DNA of 64,000 nt from Hyphomonas sp. L-53-1-40. GTDB lineage: Bacteria; Pseudomonadota; Alphaproteobacteria; Caulobacterales; Hyphomonadaceae. Shown here piece after piece: positions 6,447 through 14,687 of this stretch. The stretch is taken from positions 248,001 to 312,000 of the forward strand of contig NZ_AWFI01000012.1 of NCBI RefSeq assembly GCF_000682775.1. The letters are read 5' to 3'. Below the pieces are notes generated by a model. The model ran no database searches. It saw only the letters and a list, made by a program, of their open reading frames with translations, and was not told where the DNA came from. Every line of letters begins with the position of its first letter. The stretch's first letter is position 1. Made by a program: the position numbers and the translations under genes.

Positions 6447-9400
6447 ATGCGCTTTAGCGCTCTCCATCTGACGCGGTTTGGCTGTTTTACAAACGAGTCG
6501 ATCGACTTCGGCGGCGTCAGTGGCGCGCCTGATTTTCACATCGTCTATGGCGACAATGAAGCCGGGAAGTCTACTCTTCGCGACGCCATCACAAGTTTTC
6601 TGTACGGCATTCCCGCCCGCACAGAGTACGACTTTATCCATGACTACAAAGCGCTTCAAATTGGAGCCGAGCTCGACACGAGCGCCGGTCCGCTTTCAGC
6701 CGTTCGGGTCAAGGCGAACAGAGACTCGCTACGCTCGCCCGAAAGCGCCGTTTTGTCAGAAGACAGTCTAAAGCGGGAGATGCTGGGCCTCGCCGAGACG
6801 GACTTCATCAACCTGTTCTCGCTCGACTTGCAGTCCCTCTTGAACGGCGGGGCGGATATTCTGCAGGCGAAAGGCGATCTTGGGGCTCTGCTGTTCGCAG
6901 GCGCCTCGGGACTTTCCTCCGTCACTTCGACATTGGAGCGCGCCCGCGAGCAGGCAAAAGGGTTCTTCAAGCCGAGAGCGACGTCTACTGAGCTGGCCCA
7001 ATCGCTGAAGCGGCTCAAGGACATTGATGGGGAGCTGAAAACCCTCGACGTTCATGCGCCGGAATATCGGCGCATGAAGCAGAACGTCGGAGAAGCGAAA
7101 AGTGCCTACGAAGCGGCCGCCGACGAACAAAAACAACGCCGCGCTGCGTATGAGAAAGACAAAGCGGTTCTGCAAGCGATTGAACCATGGCGCGATCTTC
7201 AGGAGCGTAAAGACCGCTTGGAGGCGTTGGGTCCTCTTCCGCCAGCCGATGATGCAGCGCTTGAGCGCGCACGCCAGTTAAAAGCCGAGCTGAAGGCGTT
7301 GACCGATGCCAAAGAGGCACTGGAGGCGCGCCTAAAACGTTCAAAGGATGAGCTTGATGATTTGAAGCAGCCGCCTCATCAGGAGAAACTGACAAGCGGG
7401 CTTGAAGCTTCGATCGCCGAAGATCTTGAGACACGCGCTCGCGCAGCGGCGCTCGATTTGCCGAGCCGGCGTGACGACTTGAAATCGCTTGATCGGGACG
7501 TCGCCGGCTATCTTACACGGCTTGGTGAGCAAAAAGATGCGAAGCCCGAAGCACTGCTCGTTTCGAAAACGGACGCCGCCAACATCAGGGCGCTTGCTGA
7601 GAGGGGTGAAAAACTCTCTGAAGAGCATGAACGGGCCCTCGCCGAGCAGGAGAAGGCGGCATCTGATCTCACCGTTGCCAAGGATGAACTCTCTGCGCTG
7701 ACCGAACCCGTGGATACCGCCTCTTTGGATGACGCGATCACTTCTTATCGGTCCGACCTCGACGCAGCCAGACTTGAGGAATTGGAAACAGACATTGAGG
7801 CCTCTAAGAGAAATCTCGATCGCGCGCTGGTGGGTCTGGCGCCCTGGAGTGGTACGCCTGAAGACTTAGAGGGACTGACGCCTCCGTCCGCTTCCGATCT
7901 CGATGATGTCCAAGGCCGGCATGATGAACTGAGGGCTGATCTTGAACGATTTGAGTCTGAGCGCCGGAATCTCAACCGGAGTATCGAAAGCGACACTGCG
8001 CAACTTGATGAAATAGAGACCGATCCGGAAATCGTTTCAGACGATGCGGCTGCCAAGCTGTTGAAGGCGCGGGACAGTCTTTGGTCCGATCATCGCCGCG
8101 TCATTGAGCAGGGTGTCGTCAATGAGATTCAAGTCAGCGCGACCGCTTTTGAAACCGCCATGGGCAAAAACGATGTCGCCGTAGCAAAGCGCATGGCGCA
8201 CGCTTCGCAGATCGGACAAATCAAAGAACGCCGGCTCAAGCAAAAAGGCGCGATCGCTGAACGCGAGGCCGTCGATAAAGCGATTGAAGAAGCGACTGAT
8301 CGACTGACGGTCTTGGACGACGAGCTTGCGCGACTCGCCGAAACTACGGGTCTGCCAGAGTCGATCAGCGCCTCGGCTTTTATGGCGTGGCGCGCAGCGT
8401 GGGAAGACGCACAACAGGCATTGACGACTTATCAGGACCGTTGCGCCGCGTTCGAGAAAAAGCAAAAGCGCTTCAAGACCGCCGCTTCCGCACTCAGAAA
8501 AGCACTGAACTCCGTTGGTGTGGAACATTCAAGCGCCGACGAAACGGTTCTGGCTGCGGCCCTTAGAACACTGGATGATCTGCGCAAGAGCGCCGAAGCG
8601 TACAGGATTGCGAAGGCCGAACATGACACGTTGGCGAGACAGCAAGTTCGGCGCGCCGAAGCGGTTGAAAAGGCAAAGACGTCTTCTGATGAATGGGAAA
8701 AGGAGTGGGACCGTACACTCAACGCATTCTCGTTTGCGCAAGGTCTTCCGGCCGCGATCAAGGCGAGGCTGGACGATCTCGCCAGTCTTTCCAGCATTCT
8801 GGATGAAAGAAATAAATTAGCGCGCCGTGTTGCGCTGATGGAAACGAGTGAAACAAATTTCGCGGACGCCCTCGTCCAGCTTTCCTCAGATACCGGGATT
8901 GGAGATAGGAACGCGCCTGCGTTTGATTTGCTCGATACACTGAAATCTGAAGCAAAAGCCCTGGACGCAAAGACTGCACAGAGGCTGAAGCTTTCCGAGC
9001 AGGTCGATGAGAACAAGGAAGAATTGGAGGAGACGGTTCGCAAACTCGCCGCGCTTGACAAAGAGGCAGTTGCGCTTTGCGAGCGGTCGAAAGCGGCAGA
9101 CATCGCGCACTGTATCGAGACACTCAATTTGGCGACCGCAGCGAGAACGCTTGCTGACGAGATTGGCGAGCGCCGCCGACGATTGTCCAATCTCCTCGCC
9201 ACCGATTCCGAAACCGAATGGTCGCAGATGCTAGCGCCGCTGCTGGACTCGATGGACGCGCTGGCCACGGCAGAAGCGGAGCTAAAAGGCGATCAGACAC
9301 AAATTGAGATTGAAGAGACCCGCGTGCGGGAGCTTTATTCGGAGTGGAAAGCCGCCGAGCGGGCGCAGGACGGTGTCGACGATAATGAGTCGGCTGCGCG

Positions 9401-9962
9401 ACTTCAGCAGGAGAGGGCGACGCTTCTTGCAGAGATCGAACAAGGCGCGCGTCACTATATCAGCTTGAAAGCAGGCGCTTTGATCGTGGACGAAGCGGTT
9501 CGGCTTTTCAGGGATCAGCACAGGGGCGCCATGTTGAAGGCCGCCAGTGAGGCGTTTTCAAAGATTACCCGTGGGCGCTATCCGAGACTGGTCACAGTGA
9601 CTGCGGAGGACAGGGAGACATTGGTGGCTGAACGCGATGACAATACGACGCTGTCAGCAGACAAGCTCTCCACGGGCACGCGTGCGCAGCTCTACCTGGC
9701 CCTTCGTATCGCTGGCCACGCCGAATATGCGAAGTCTCAGACGCCGCTGCCGTTCATAGCAGACGATATCCTCGAAGCGTTCGATAATCAACGTGCGAAG
9801 GAAACGCTCATCCTGTTGTCCAGCATGGCGGAGTCCGGTCAGGTAATTTACCTCACGCATCATGAGCATCTGGTTGATATGGCCCGCACCGTCGCGCCTG
9901 ATCGCTGCAAGGTCCACAGATTGAATGCGAAGGCCGCCGGTGAAGCGTTGGCTGCCGAGTAA
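6447..9962 (+). CDS. YhaN-like SMC/Rad50-class AAA ATPase
   Basis: 1171 residues. The N-terminus MRFSALHLTRFGCFTNESID and Walker A GDNEAGKST (about residues 35-43), followed by FLYGIP and YDFIHDY, match YhaN. Two long charged coiled-coil arms fill the middle (many EL/EA/DL heptads between about 190 and 1040). The ABC signature LSTGTRAQLYLALR (about 1073) and Walker B PFIADDILEAFD (about 1100) close the head. No CxxC zinc hook is present in the coiled coil, unlike classical Rad50/SbcC. It pairs with the YhaO-like nuclease immediately upstream. It ends 22 bases before the end of the convergent OLD gene. Confidence 0.88.
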   Translation: MRFSALHLTRFGCFTNESIDFGGVSGAPDFHIVYGDNEAGKSTLRDAITSFLYGIPARTEYDFIHDYKALQIGAELDTSAGPLSAVRVKANRDSLRSPESAVLSEDSLKREMLGLAETDFINLFSLDLQSLLNGGADILQAKGDLGALLFAGASGLSSVTSTLERAREQAKGFFKPRATSTELAQSLKRLKDIDGELKTLDVHAPEYRRMKQNVGEAKSAYEAAADEQKQRRAAYEKDKAVLQAIEPWRDLQERKDRLEALGPLPPADDAALERARQLKAELKALTDAKEALEARLKRSKDELDDLKQPPHQEKLTSGLEASIAEDLETRARAAALDLPSRRDDLKSLDRDVAGYLTRLGEQKDAKPEALLVSKTDAANIRALAERGEKLSEEHERALAEQEKAASDLTVAKDELSALTEPVDTASLDDAITSYRSDLDAARLEELETDIEASKRNLDRALVGLAPWSGTPEDLEGLTPPSASDLDDVQGRHDELRADLERFESERRNLNRSIESDTAQLDEIETDPEIVSDDAAAKLLKARDSLWSDHRRVIEQGVVNEIQVSATAFETAMGKNDVAVAKRMAHASQIGQIKERRLKQKGAIAEREAVDKAIEEATDRLTVLDDELARLAETTGLPESISASAFMAWRAAWEDAQQALTTYQDRCAAFEKKQKRFKTAASALRKALNSVGVEHSSADETVLAAALRTLDDLRKSAEAYRIAKAEHDTLARQQVRRAEAVEKAKTSSDEWEKEWDRTLNAFSFAQGLPAAIKARLDDLASLSSILDERNKLARRVALMETSETNFADALVQLSSDTGIGDRNAPAFDLLDTLKSEAKALDAKTAQRLKLSEQVDENKEELEETVRKLAALDKEAVALCERSKAADIAHCIETLNLATAARTLADEIGERRRRLSNLLATDSETEWSQMLAPLLDSMDALATAEAELKGDQTQIEIEETRVRELYSEWKAAERAQDGVDDNESAARLQQERATLLAEIEQGARHYISLKAGALIVDEAVRLFRDQHRGAMLKAASEAFSKITRGRYPRLVTVTAEDRETLVAERDDNTTLSADKLSTGTRAQLYLALRIAGHAEYAKSQTPLPFIADDILEAFDNQRAKETLILLSSMAESGQVIYLTHHEHLVDMARTVAPDRCKVHRLNAKAAGEALAAE

Positions 9963-9984
9963 CGCCCAGCACTCTATCGCAGCC

Positions 9985-11877
9985 TTACCAGGAGTCGTCG
10001 CATAGTCTCGATGTGACTGCGTTCAGCTTGCCGAGTGTCCAGCCTCGGTCTCCTGCGACGCACATGAGCTCGTACAGGAACAACGAGTTCTTGTTCAGCT
10101 TGGCGACACCGCCACAGAGTGCGCGCGCCTCTGTTTTTGCAGACTCCAATTCCGCATCAGCAACGTCAGAGAAAATCGATCCCTGGATATCGTTGTGCCA
10201 AACGGCCATTTTCGACCCAACGAAATCAGTATCGGGAAAATCAGATAGTCCGTCTTCGCCCGCCCATTTGAACAGGGCGTTGTTTAAGGCCTTATGGTCT
10301 TCGCGAGCGCCTTCCTTGCAGTTGCTGTCCCCATCGAACATCAGGAAAGTAGGGATTTCCATTGCCTCTGCTAGCAGGCAGCACCGCAGTAGGTCCGACT
10401 TCCCATTGACCGGCACGATCGAAACGCCGCGTCGGCGAAACTCCTTTTCGAGCCCGGTTGCATAAATCCACGTTGTGAGGATGACCTGATCTTCGATGCC
10501 TTCAACGAGGACAAGCTTGTCTGTGAAAAGCATCTCGCTCAGCGCTGGTTGTAACGTTGTCTCGAGACGCGCCCGCAGACCCTTGGGAGGCTGCGGGGCC
10601 TTTCCCACTATCTCCGCTTCGCGATCCGCCAGTTGCTGGTAGACGGCGGCGCAGCTGTAGGCTTGGTCAGCCGCGTTTCGTCGGATCGCCCGGACGTTTT
10701 CGAAGCCACGACCAGAGACGAAGTATGGGCTATGCGTCGCCGCCAAGACCTGTGCGTTGCCATCCGAGAGCTGCTGTAGGACATGGGCGAGGTGTTTCGC
10801 CTGAGGCGGATGCTGATAAAGTTCAGGCTCCTCAATCCCCAGGACGAGCGTTGAAATGTTTTTGTCTCCGAGCGTCGCCAGCTCCTGCAAGAGGCTGATA
10901 AGATAAGAGCGCTGCAGGCCATGACCGATGCGCGCCAAGCTGCCTTCGAAGCCTTGCTCGCCCGTTTTCAGGCGTGCGGCCGGCTCTTCGATTTTGAACT
11001 TTGCAGGATCCTGATACCAGGCGATTGAGACCGTGGCGCGCGGATTGCCCCAGTCTTGCAGGCGTTCTTGCAGGGACGAGGACAGCTCGCTCAGAGCGCC
11101 ATTCTCCGCTTCGATCAGTTTTTGATACTGGGCCAAAGTCGAATTTCGTAAATCCTCAATCTGATCGCCGAAATCGACTTTGGACCGGACCGCTCGATCA
11201 AGCAGCTTGGAGAAGGCGGTGTTCTTGCTCTCCAATTCCTCGGTCGCCGCGTCCTTCACGGCGGGCACGTAGACCCATTGAATGTGTTTCTCCAGAAGAT
11301 TAGCGCCTTTGGAAAAGCCGTAGAATTGCGACTCGCTCTCCAGTTCTTCGCAGAGGTCGGGATGGCTTTGTTCAAAACTGTTCAGCGCTTCCTGCCCGGC
11401 CGCCGCGCTCGACCATTTCGGCAGTTCGGTGAATGAGCCTTGGAGGTCTTCATAAACCGCTTTCTTGTCTTTCGCGCTTTGGGCTTCGAAGAACGGCCTG
11501 AACTTTCCGATCCCCATACGCGATCCGTACTGCCGAATGCCGGCGCCGCTTTCCGAGAATTCAGCACGCGCTGTAACGATCAGCTTATTGCCGCGCACAT
11601 AGTGCTTAAAATCTTCCCGGGCTTCGTCGGAAAGATCGCCAAACGTGACCTTGATTTCGATCGGTTCGGACGTGTCCTTTTGAAAGAAGTCTTCATCTAC
11701 CAGATTCCTGACGTCGGTCGCGTTTCCATCCTGATAGCCGAAAAAGACGTTCAGCGCGGCCAAAACTGTGGACTTACCAACGCCATTGGCCCCGACCAAG
11801 CAGGTATAGTCGTCAAAATGGATCGTGCAGTCTTTGAACGCGCGAAAGTTTTTAATGCCGACGCTTTCAATTCTCAT
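9985..11877 (-). CDS. OLD-family ATPase with TOPRIM nuclease domain
   Basis: 630 residues. An N-terminal ABC-type ATPase domain carries Walker A VGANGVGKST (about residue 31) and Walker B-like LVLGIEEPELYQHP. The C-terminal TOPRIM domain carries VLVEGIEDQ (about 460) and FLMFDGDSNC (about 515), acidic residues that bind metal in OLD nucleases. OLD proteins defend lysogens against competing phages, and the related GajA works with the UvrD-like GajB. No UvrD-like gene follows, so this is a lone (class 1-type) arrangement. The gene is antisense to its neighbours and converges on the YhaN-like gene. Start ATG at 11877; the homologous N-terminus MRIESVGIKNFRAF begins there. Confidence 0.85.
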   Translation of the reverse strand: MRIESVGIKNFRAFKDCTIHFDDYTCLVGANGVGKSTVLAALNVFFGYQDGNATDVRNLVDEDFFQKDTSEPIEIKVTFGDLSDEAREDFKHYVRGNKLIVTARAEFSESGAGIRQYGSRMGIGKFRPFFEAQSAKDKKAVYEDLQGSFTELPKWSSAAAGQEALNSFEQSHPDLCEELESESQFYGFSKGANLLEKHIQWVYVPAVKDAATEELESKNTAFSKLLDRAVRSKVDFGDQIEDLRNSTLAQYQKLIEAENGALSELSSSLQERLQDWGNPRATVSIAWYQDPAKFKIEEPAARLKTGEQGFEGSLARIGHGLQRSYLISLLQELATLGDKNISTLVLGIEEPELYQHPPQAKHLAHVLQQLSDGNAQVLAATHSPYFVSGRGFENVRAIRRNAADQAYSCAAVYQQLADREAEIVGKAPQPPKGLRARLETTLQPALSEMLFTDKLVLVEGIEDQVILTTWIYATGLEKEFRRRGVSIVPVNGKSDLLRCCLLAEAMEIPTFLMFDGDSNCKEGAREDHKALNNALFKWAGEDGLSDFPDTDFVGSKMAVWHNDIQGSIFSDVADAELESAKTEARALCGGVAKLNKNSLFLYELMCVAGDRGWTLGKLNAVTSRLCDDSW

Positions 11878-12347
11878 TTGGCCGAGTCCTTCGCCAACAT
11901 CTTTGACCGCATTACGCTCTACTCGCCGGATTCATATTGTATTGGAATGAGGTCAAACGAAGTAATTGCATTTGGCTTTTTATACTCGCAGTATTTCTTT
12001 GGAAGAGAATTCACTTCACGCTTCGCTTTGACAGATTGATCTCGCTCAGAGATGCTCAACGAGGTGCTTTTGAACCTCGGCTATGCGGATAGCCGAGAGG
12101 CGATTCGCCGCTTTCGAACATTAAAGTGCAGGTTGTTTGAACGGTCAAAGACCCATTTATCGTGCAGTTTTAGGGGCAACTTGTAATCTCATTGTGTCTG
12201 CTTCTAAGAAGAATCGGCCATCCCCGCTGACGACAGCTTCTGCGATTAGAGTGTCACAACTGACCACTTAGAACTCCCCAGAAGTCCCCTCGCATTTCCA
12301 AGCCGGCATGGCATTATTGCGCCTCGCAGTGGCGGAGGAAACAAACC
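11878..12347. other. 470-base intergenic stretch between OLD gene and traG
   Basis: No gene recognised. It must hold the divergent promoters of the OLD gene and of traG, though none is clear enough to place. It contains a perfect hairpin CTCGGCTAT-GCGG-ATAGCCGAG (12076-12097) without a T-run, so it is not an ordinary terminator. The left half is AT-rich like the cargo, and the last 50 bases are backbone-like and carry the traG ribosome site. The cargo/backbone junction is therefore probably inside this stretch. Confidence 0.5.
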
Positions 12348-12350
12348 ATT
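12334..12350 (+). promoter_or_regulatory. traG ribosome binding site with probable ATT start
   Basis: GGAGG at 12334-12338 lies nine bases before ATT at 12348. Reading from that ATT gives TPTKFLLGQF, which matches the usual N-terminus of TraG proteins (M-TPTK-x-L-x-GQ). The next start in frame is a TTG at 12384, with no ribosome site at the right distance. ATT is a rare start codon known from infC. Confidence 0.6.
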
Positions 12351-14270
12351 ACCCCCACAAAATTTCTTCTCGGTCAGTTTATTTTGACGCTTTTGCTGAT
12401 CACCTGTTCGGTGTGGGTGGCGACGCAATGGGTGGCGGGTGTTCTGGATCATCAGCCACGTTTGGGTGGTCCATGGTTCGAGCTTGCGGGTCAGCCTATC
12501 TACAAGCCCTGGCGACTGTTCCAGTGGTGGTATGCCTATGATGCTTACGCGCCAGACGTGTTTGCGCGTTCAGGTTTGATTGCCTCGCTGGGCGGCATCG
12601 CCGGGATTGTGATGGCGATCATCGCGTCGCTCTGGCGGGCAAGACGTGAGAAGAATGCGACGACCTATGGCTCTGCGCGCTGGTCTTTGGTGCGGGACGT
12701 TCGGCGATCTGGTCTGCTTGGTACGTCAGGTGTGGTGCTGGGGCGATTCAAAGGGCGCTATCTTCGGCACGCTGGCGCCGAGCATGTCATGGCCTTTGCG
12801 CCGACACGGTCAGGCAAGGGTGTGGGGTTGGTGATCCCTACCCTTCTTTCCTGGACCGGCAATGCGATCATTCATGACATCAAAGGAGAGAACTGGGCAC
12901 TGACATCGAATTGGCGATCGAGCTTCTCTCGCTGTGTCCGTTTCGATCCGACGGATTTGTCGAGTTCGCGGTTCAACCCATTGCTTGAAGTGCGGCTCGG
13001 GGCACATGAGGTTCGCGACGCGCAGAATATTGCGGACATACTCGTCGATCCGGACGGCTCCCTGGAGCGACGTAGCCATTGGGACAAGACGGCGCATTCA
13101 CTGCTTGTTGGCGCCATCCTGCATGTTCTTCACGCCGAGGACGACAAGTCGCTTGCGGGCGTGGCGACGCTGCTCTCTGATCCGACCCGGCCGATCGATG
13201 ACACGCTGGAGCGAATGCTTGAAGCGAACCATCTCGGAAGCCGCGACCGGCCAATGACGCATCCGGTTGTGGCGGAAGCAGCGCGTGAGCTTTTGAACAA
13301 GTCCGAGAATGAAAAGTCGTCGGTCGTGTCGACGGCGGTTTCATTTCTGGGACTCTACCGCGACCCAATCGTTCAGCGGGCGACATCCGGTTCGGATTGG
13401 CAGATTGAGGATCTTTTTCGGAGTGGGAAACCTGCGTCATTGTACTTGGTTGTTCCGCCCTCTGATCTCTCGCGAACCAAGCCCTTGATGCGGTTGATCC
13501 TCAATCAGATTGCACGGCGGCTTTGTGAAGAGTTGCCCGATGGGCAAGATCGCCGGCAGACGCTGCTTATGCTGGATGAGTTTCCGGCGCTCGGACGGCT
13601 CGACTTCTTCGAGAGCTCGCTCGCCTTCATGGCGGGCTATGGGATCCGCGCCTTCCTGATTGCTCAGTCTCTGAACCAGGTCGAGAAGGCATATGGGCAG
13701 AACAATTCAATCCTCGACAATTGCCATGTCCGGATCGCGTTTGCGACCAATGATGAGCGCACGGCCAAGCGCATCTCCGACATGCTGGGCACCACGACGG
13801 AGCAGCGAAACCAGAAGAACTATACCGGGCACCGGCTCGCGCCCTGGCTCAGTCATGTCATGGTTTCGCAACAGGAAACCCAGCGACCGCTCCTGACACC
13901 CGGCGAAGTGATGCAGATGCCAGCCGTTGATGCGCTAATCTTTCTGGCGAGTCATCCCCCGATCCGGGCGAAGAAGCTCCGCTACTATGAAGATCGCAAT
14001 TTCACGGATCGTGTTGGCGCGCTGCCGATTGCTGCTGCCGGTGCGGATACGTCTCGGCTGTGCGGCTATCACCAATCTGGTGTGTCGCCTTCGGACGGGG
14101 AGTCAGGCGGGCTGGCGCGATCGGTCGGCGCCGACATCGGCGATGAGGAAGATATCTCGCAGGATGTTGCGAGTGAGGAGGAGCGCGGGCCGCAGCAGCG
14201 CGGCGGCATACAGGACCAGATCGCCCGCTACTACCTTCAAGTCCAGGAAAATGGCGGACGGGAGCTTTAG
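12348..14270 (+). CDS. traG: TraG, VirD4-type conjugative coupling ATPase
   Basis: An inner-membrane ATPase that links the relaxase-DNA complex to the T4SS. Seen: two N-terminal hydrophobic segments (about residues 9-30 and 68-90), ARWS near the domain border, Walker A APTRSGKGVG (about 152), Walker B LLMLDEFPALG (about 406), and the conserved FLIAQSLNQ and LDNCHVRIAF blocks. About 640 residues, full length. The start is placed at ATT 12348 for the reasons given at its ribosome site; TTG 12384 is the conservative alternative and would remove the first twelve residues including part of membrane segment 1. The CopG-like gene follows after three bases. Confidence 0.93.
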   Translation: MTPTKFLLGQFILTLLLITCSVWVATQWVAGVLDHQPRLGGPWFELAGQPIYKPWRLFQWWYAYDAYAPDVFARSGLIASLGGIAGIVMAIIASLWRARREKNATTYGSARWSLVRDVRRSGLLGTSGVVLGRFKGRYLRHAGAEHVMAFAPTRSGKGVGLVIPTLLSWTGNAIIHDIKGENWALTSNWRSSFSRCVRFDPTDLSSSRFNPLLEVRLGAHEVRDAQNIADILVDPDGSLERRSHWDKTAHSLLVGAILHVLHAEDDKSLAGVATLLSDPTRPIDDTLERMLEANHLGSRDRPMTHPVVAEAARELLNKSENEKSSVVSTAVSFLGLYRDPIVQRATSGSDWQIEDLFRSGKPASLYLVVPPSDLSRTKPLMRLILNQIARRLCEELPDGQDRRQTLLMLDEFPALGRLDFFESSLAFMAGYGIRAFLIAQSLNQVEKAYGQNNSILDNCHVRIAFATNDERTAKRISDMLGTTTEQRNQKNYTGHRLAPWLSHVMVSQQETQRPLLTPGEVMQMPAVDALIFLASHPPIRAKKLRYYEDRNFTDRVGALPIAAAGADTSRLCGYHQSGVSPSDGESGGLARSVGADIGDEEDISQDVASEEERGPQQRGGIQDQIARYYLQVQENGGREL

Positions 14271-14273
14271 AAC

Positions 14274-14651
14274 ATGGCGCGCAATCCAAGGCTTCATATA
14301 CGCGTCTCCGAAACGAACCATCGCAAGGTGAAGCAGTTCTCTGCTGAGCATGATGTCCACGTCGGCACGCTAATCGACGAAGCTCTGACCCTGTTGTTTA
14401 CACCGCCTGAGGACAGGCCCGATGCGGCGATCATCCAGCGGCTGGAACGCGTTGAAGACCAGATCGAGAAGCTGGAGACCGGAACAGCGTTCCAGACGGA
14501 CCTCTTGATCGAATTCATTTTCGAATGGCTGAGACAGCGGCCAAGTAAGAACCCGTTTGAGACGCCAGCAGATGCAGCGCGAGCGCGGGCGGAATTGCAA
14601 GCTCTGACTAAGCGCGTTGTTGACCGCTCCAATCCACATATCTGGAATTAG
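14274..14651 (+). CDS. CopG-like ribbon-helix-helix protein
   Basis: 125 residues. The N-terminus RLHIRVSETNHRKVKQFSAE followed by GTLIDEAL is a ribbon-helix-helix DNA-binding fold. A later coiled segment (IIQRLERVEDQIEKLE) should drive oligomerisation. In ICEs of this family a CopG-type gene stands between traG and trbB and is thought to regulate transfer or assist relaxosome assembly. It starts three bases after traG, so both share a transcript. In this element it is cut off from trbB by the 5.6-kb cargo block B. Confidence 0.85.
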   Translation: MARNPRLHIRVSETNHRKVKQFSAEHDVHVGTLIDEALTLLFTPPEDRPDAAIIQRLERVEDQIEKLETGTAFQTDLLIEFIFEWLRQRPSKNPFETPADAARARAELQALTKRVVDRSNPHIWN

Positions 14652-14687
14652 GATTGCGAGCCTCTTCGAAGTGCTGAGCTGAATGCC

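Noticed and set aside
12384..12386. TTG as traG start
   Set aside because: No ribosome site at the right distance and it removes conserved N-terminal residues; kept only as alternative.
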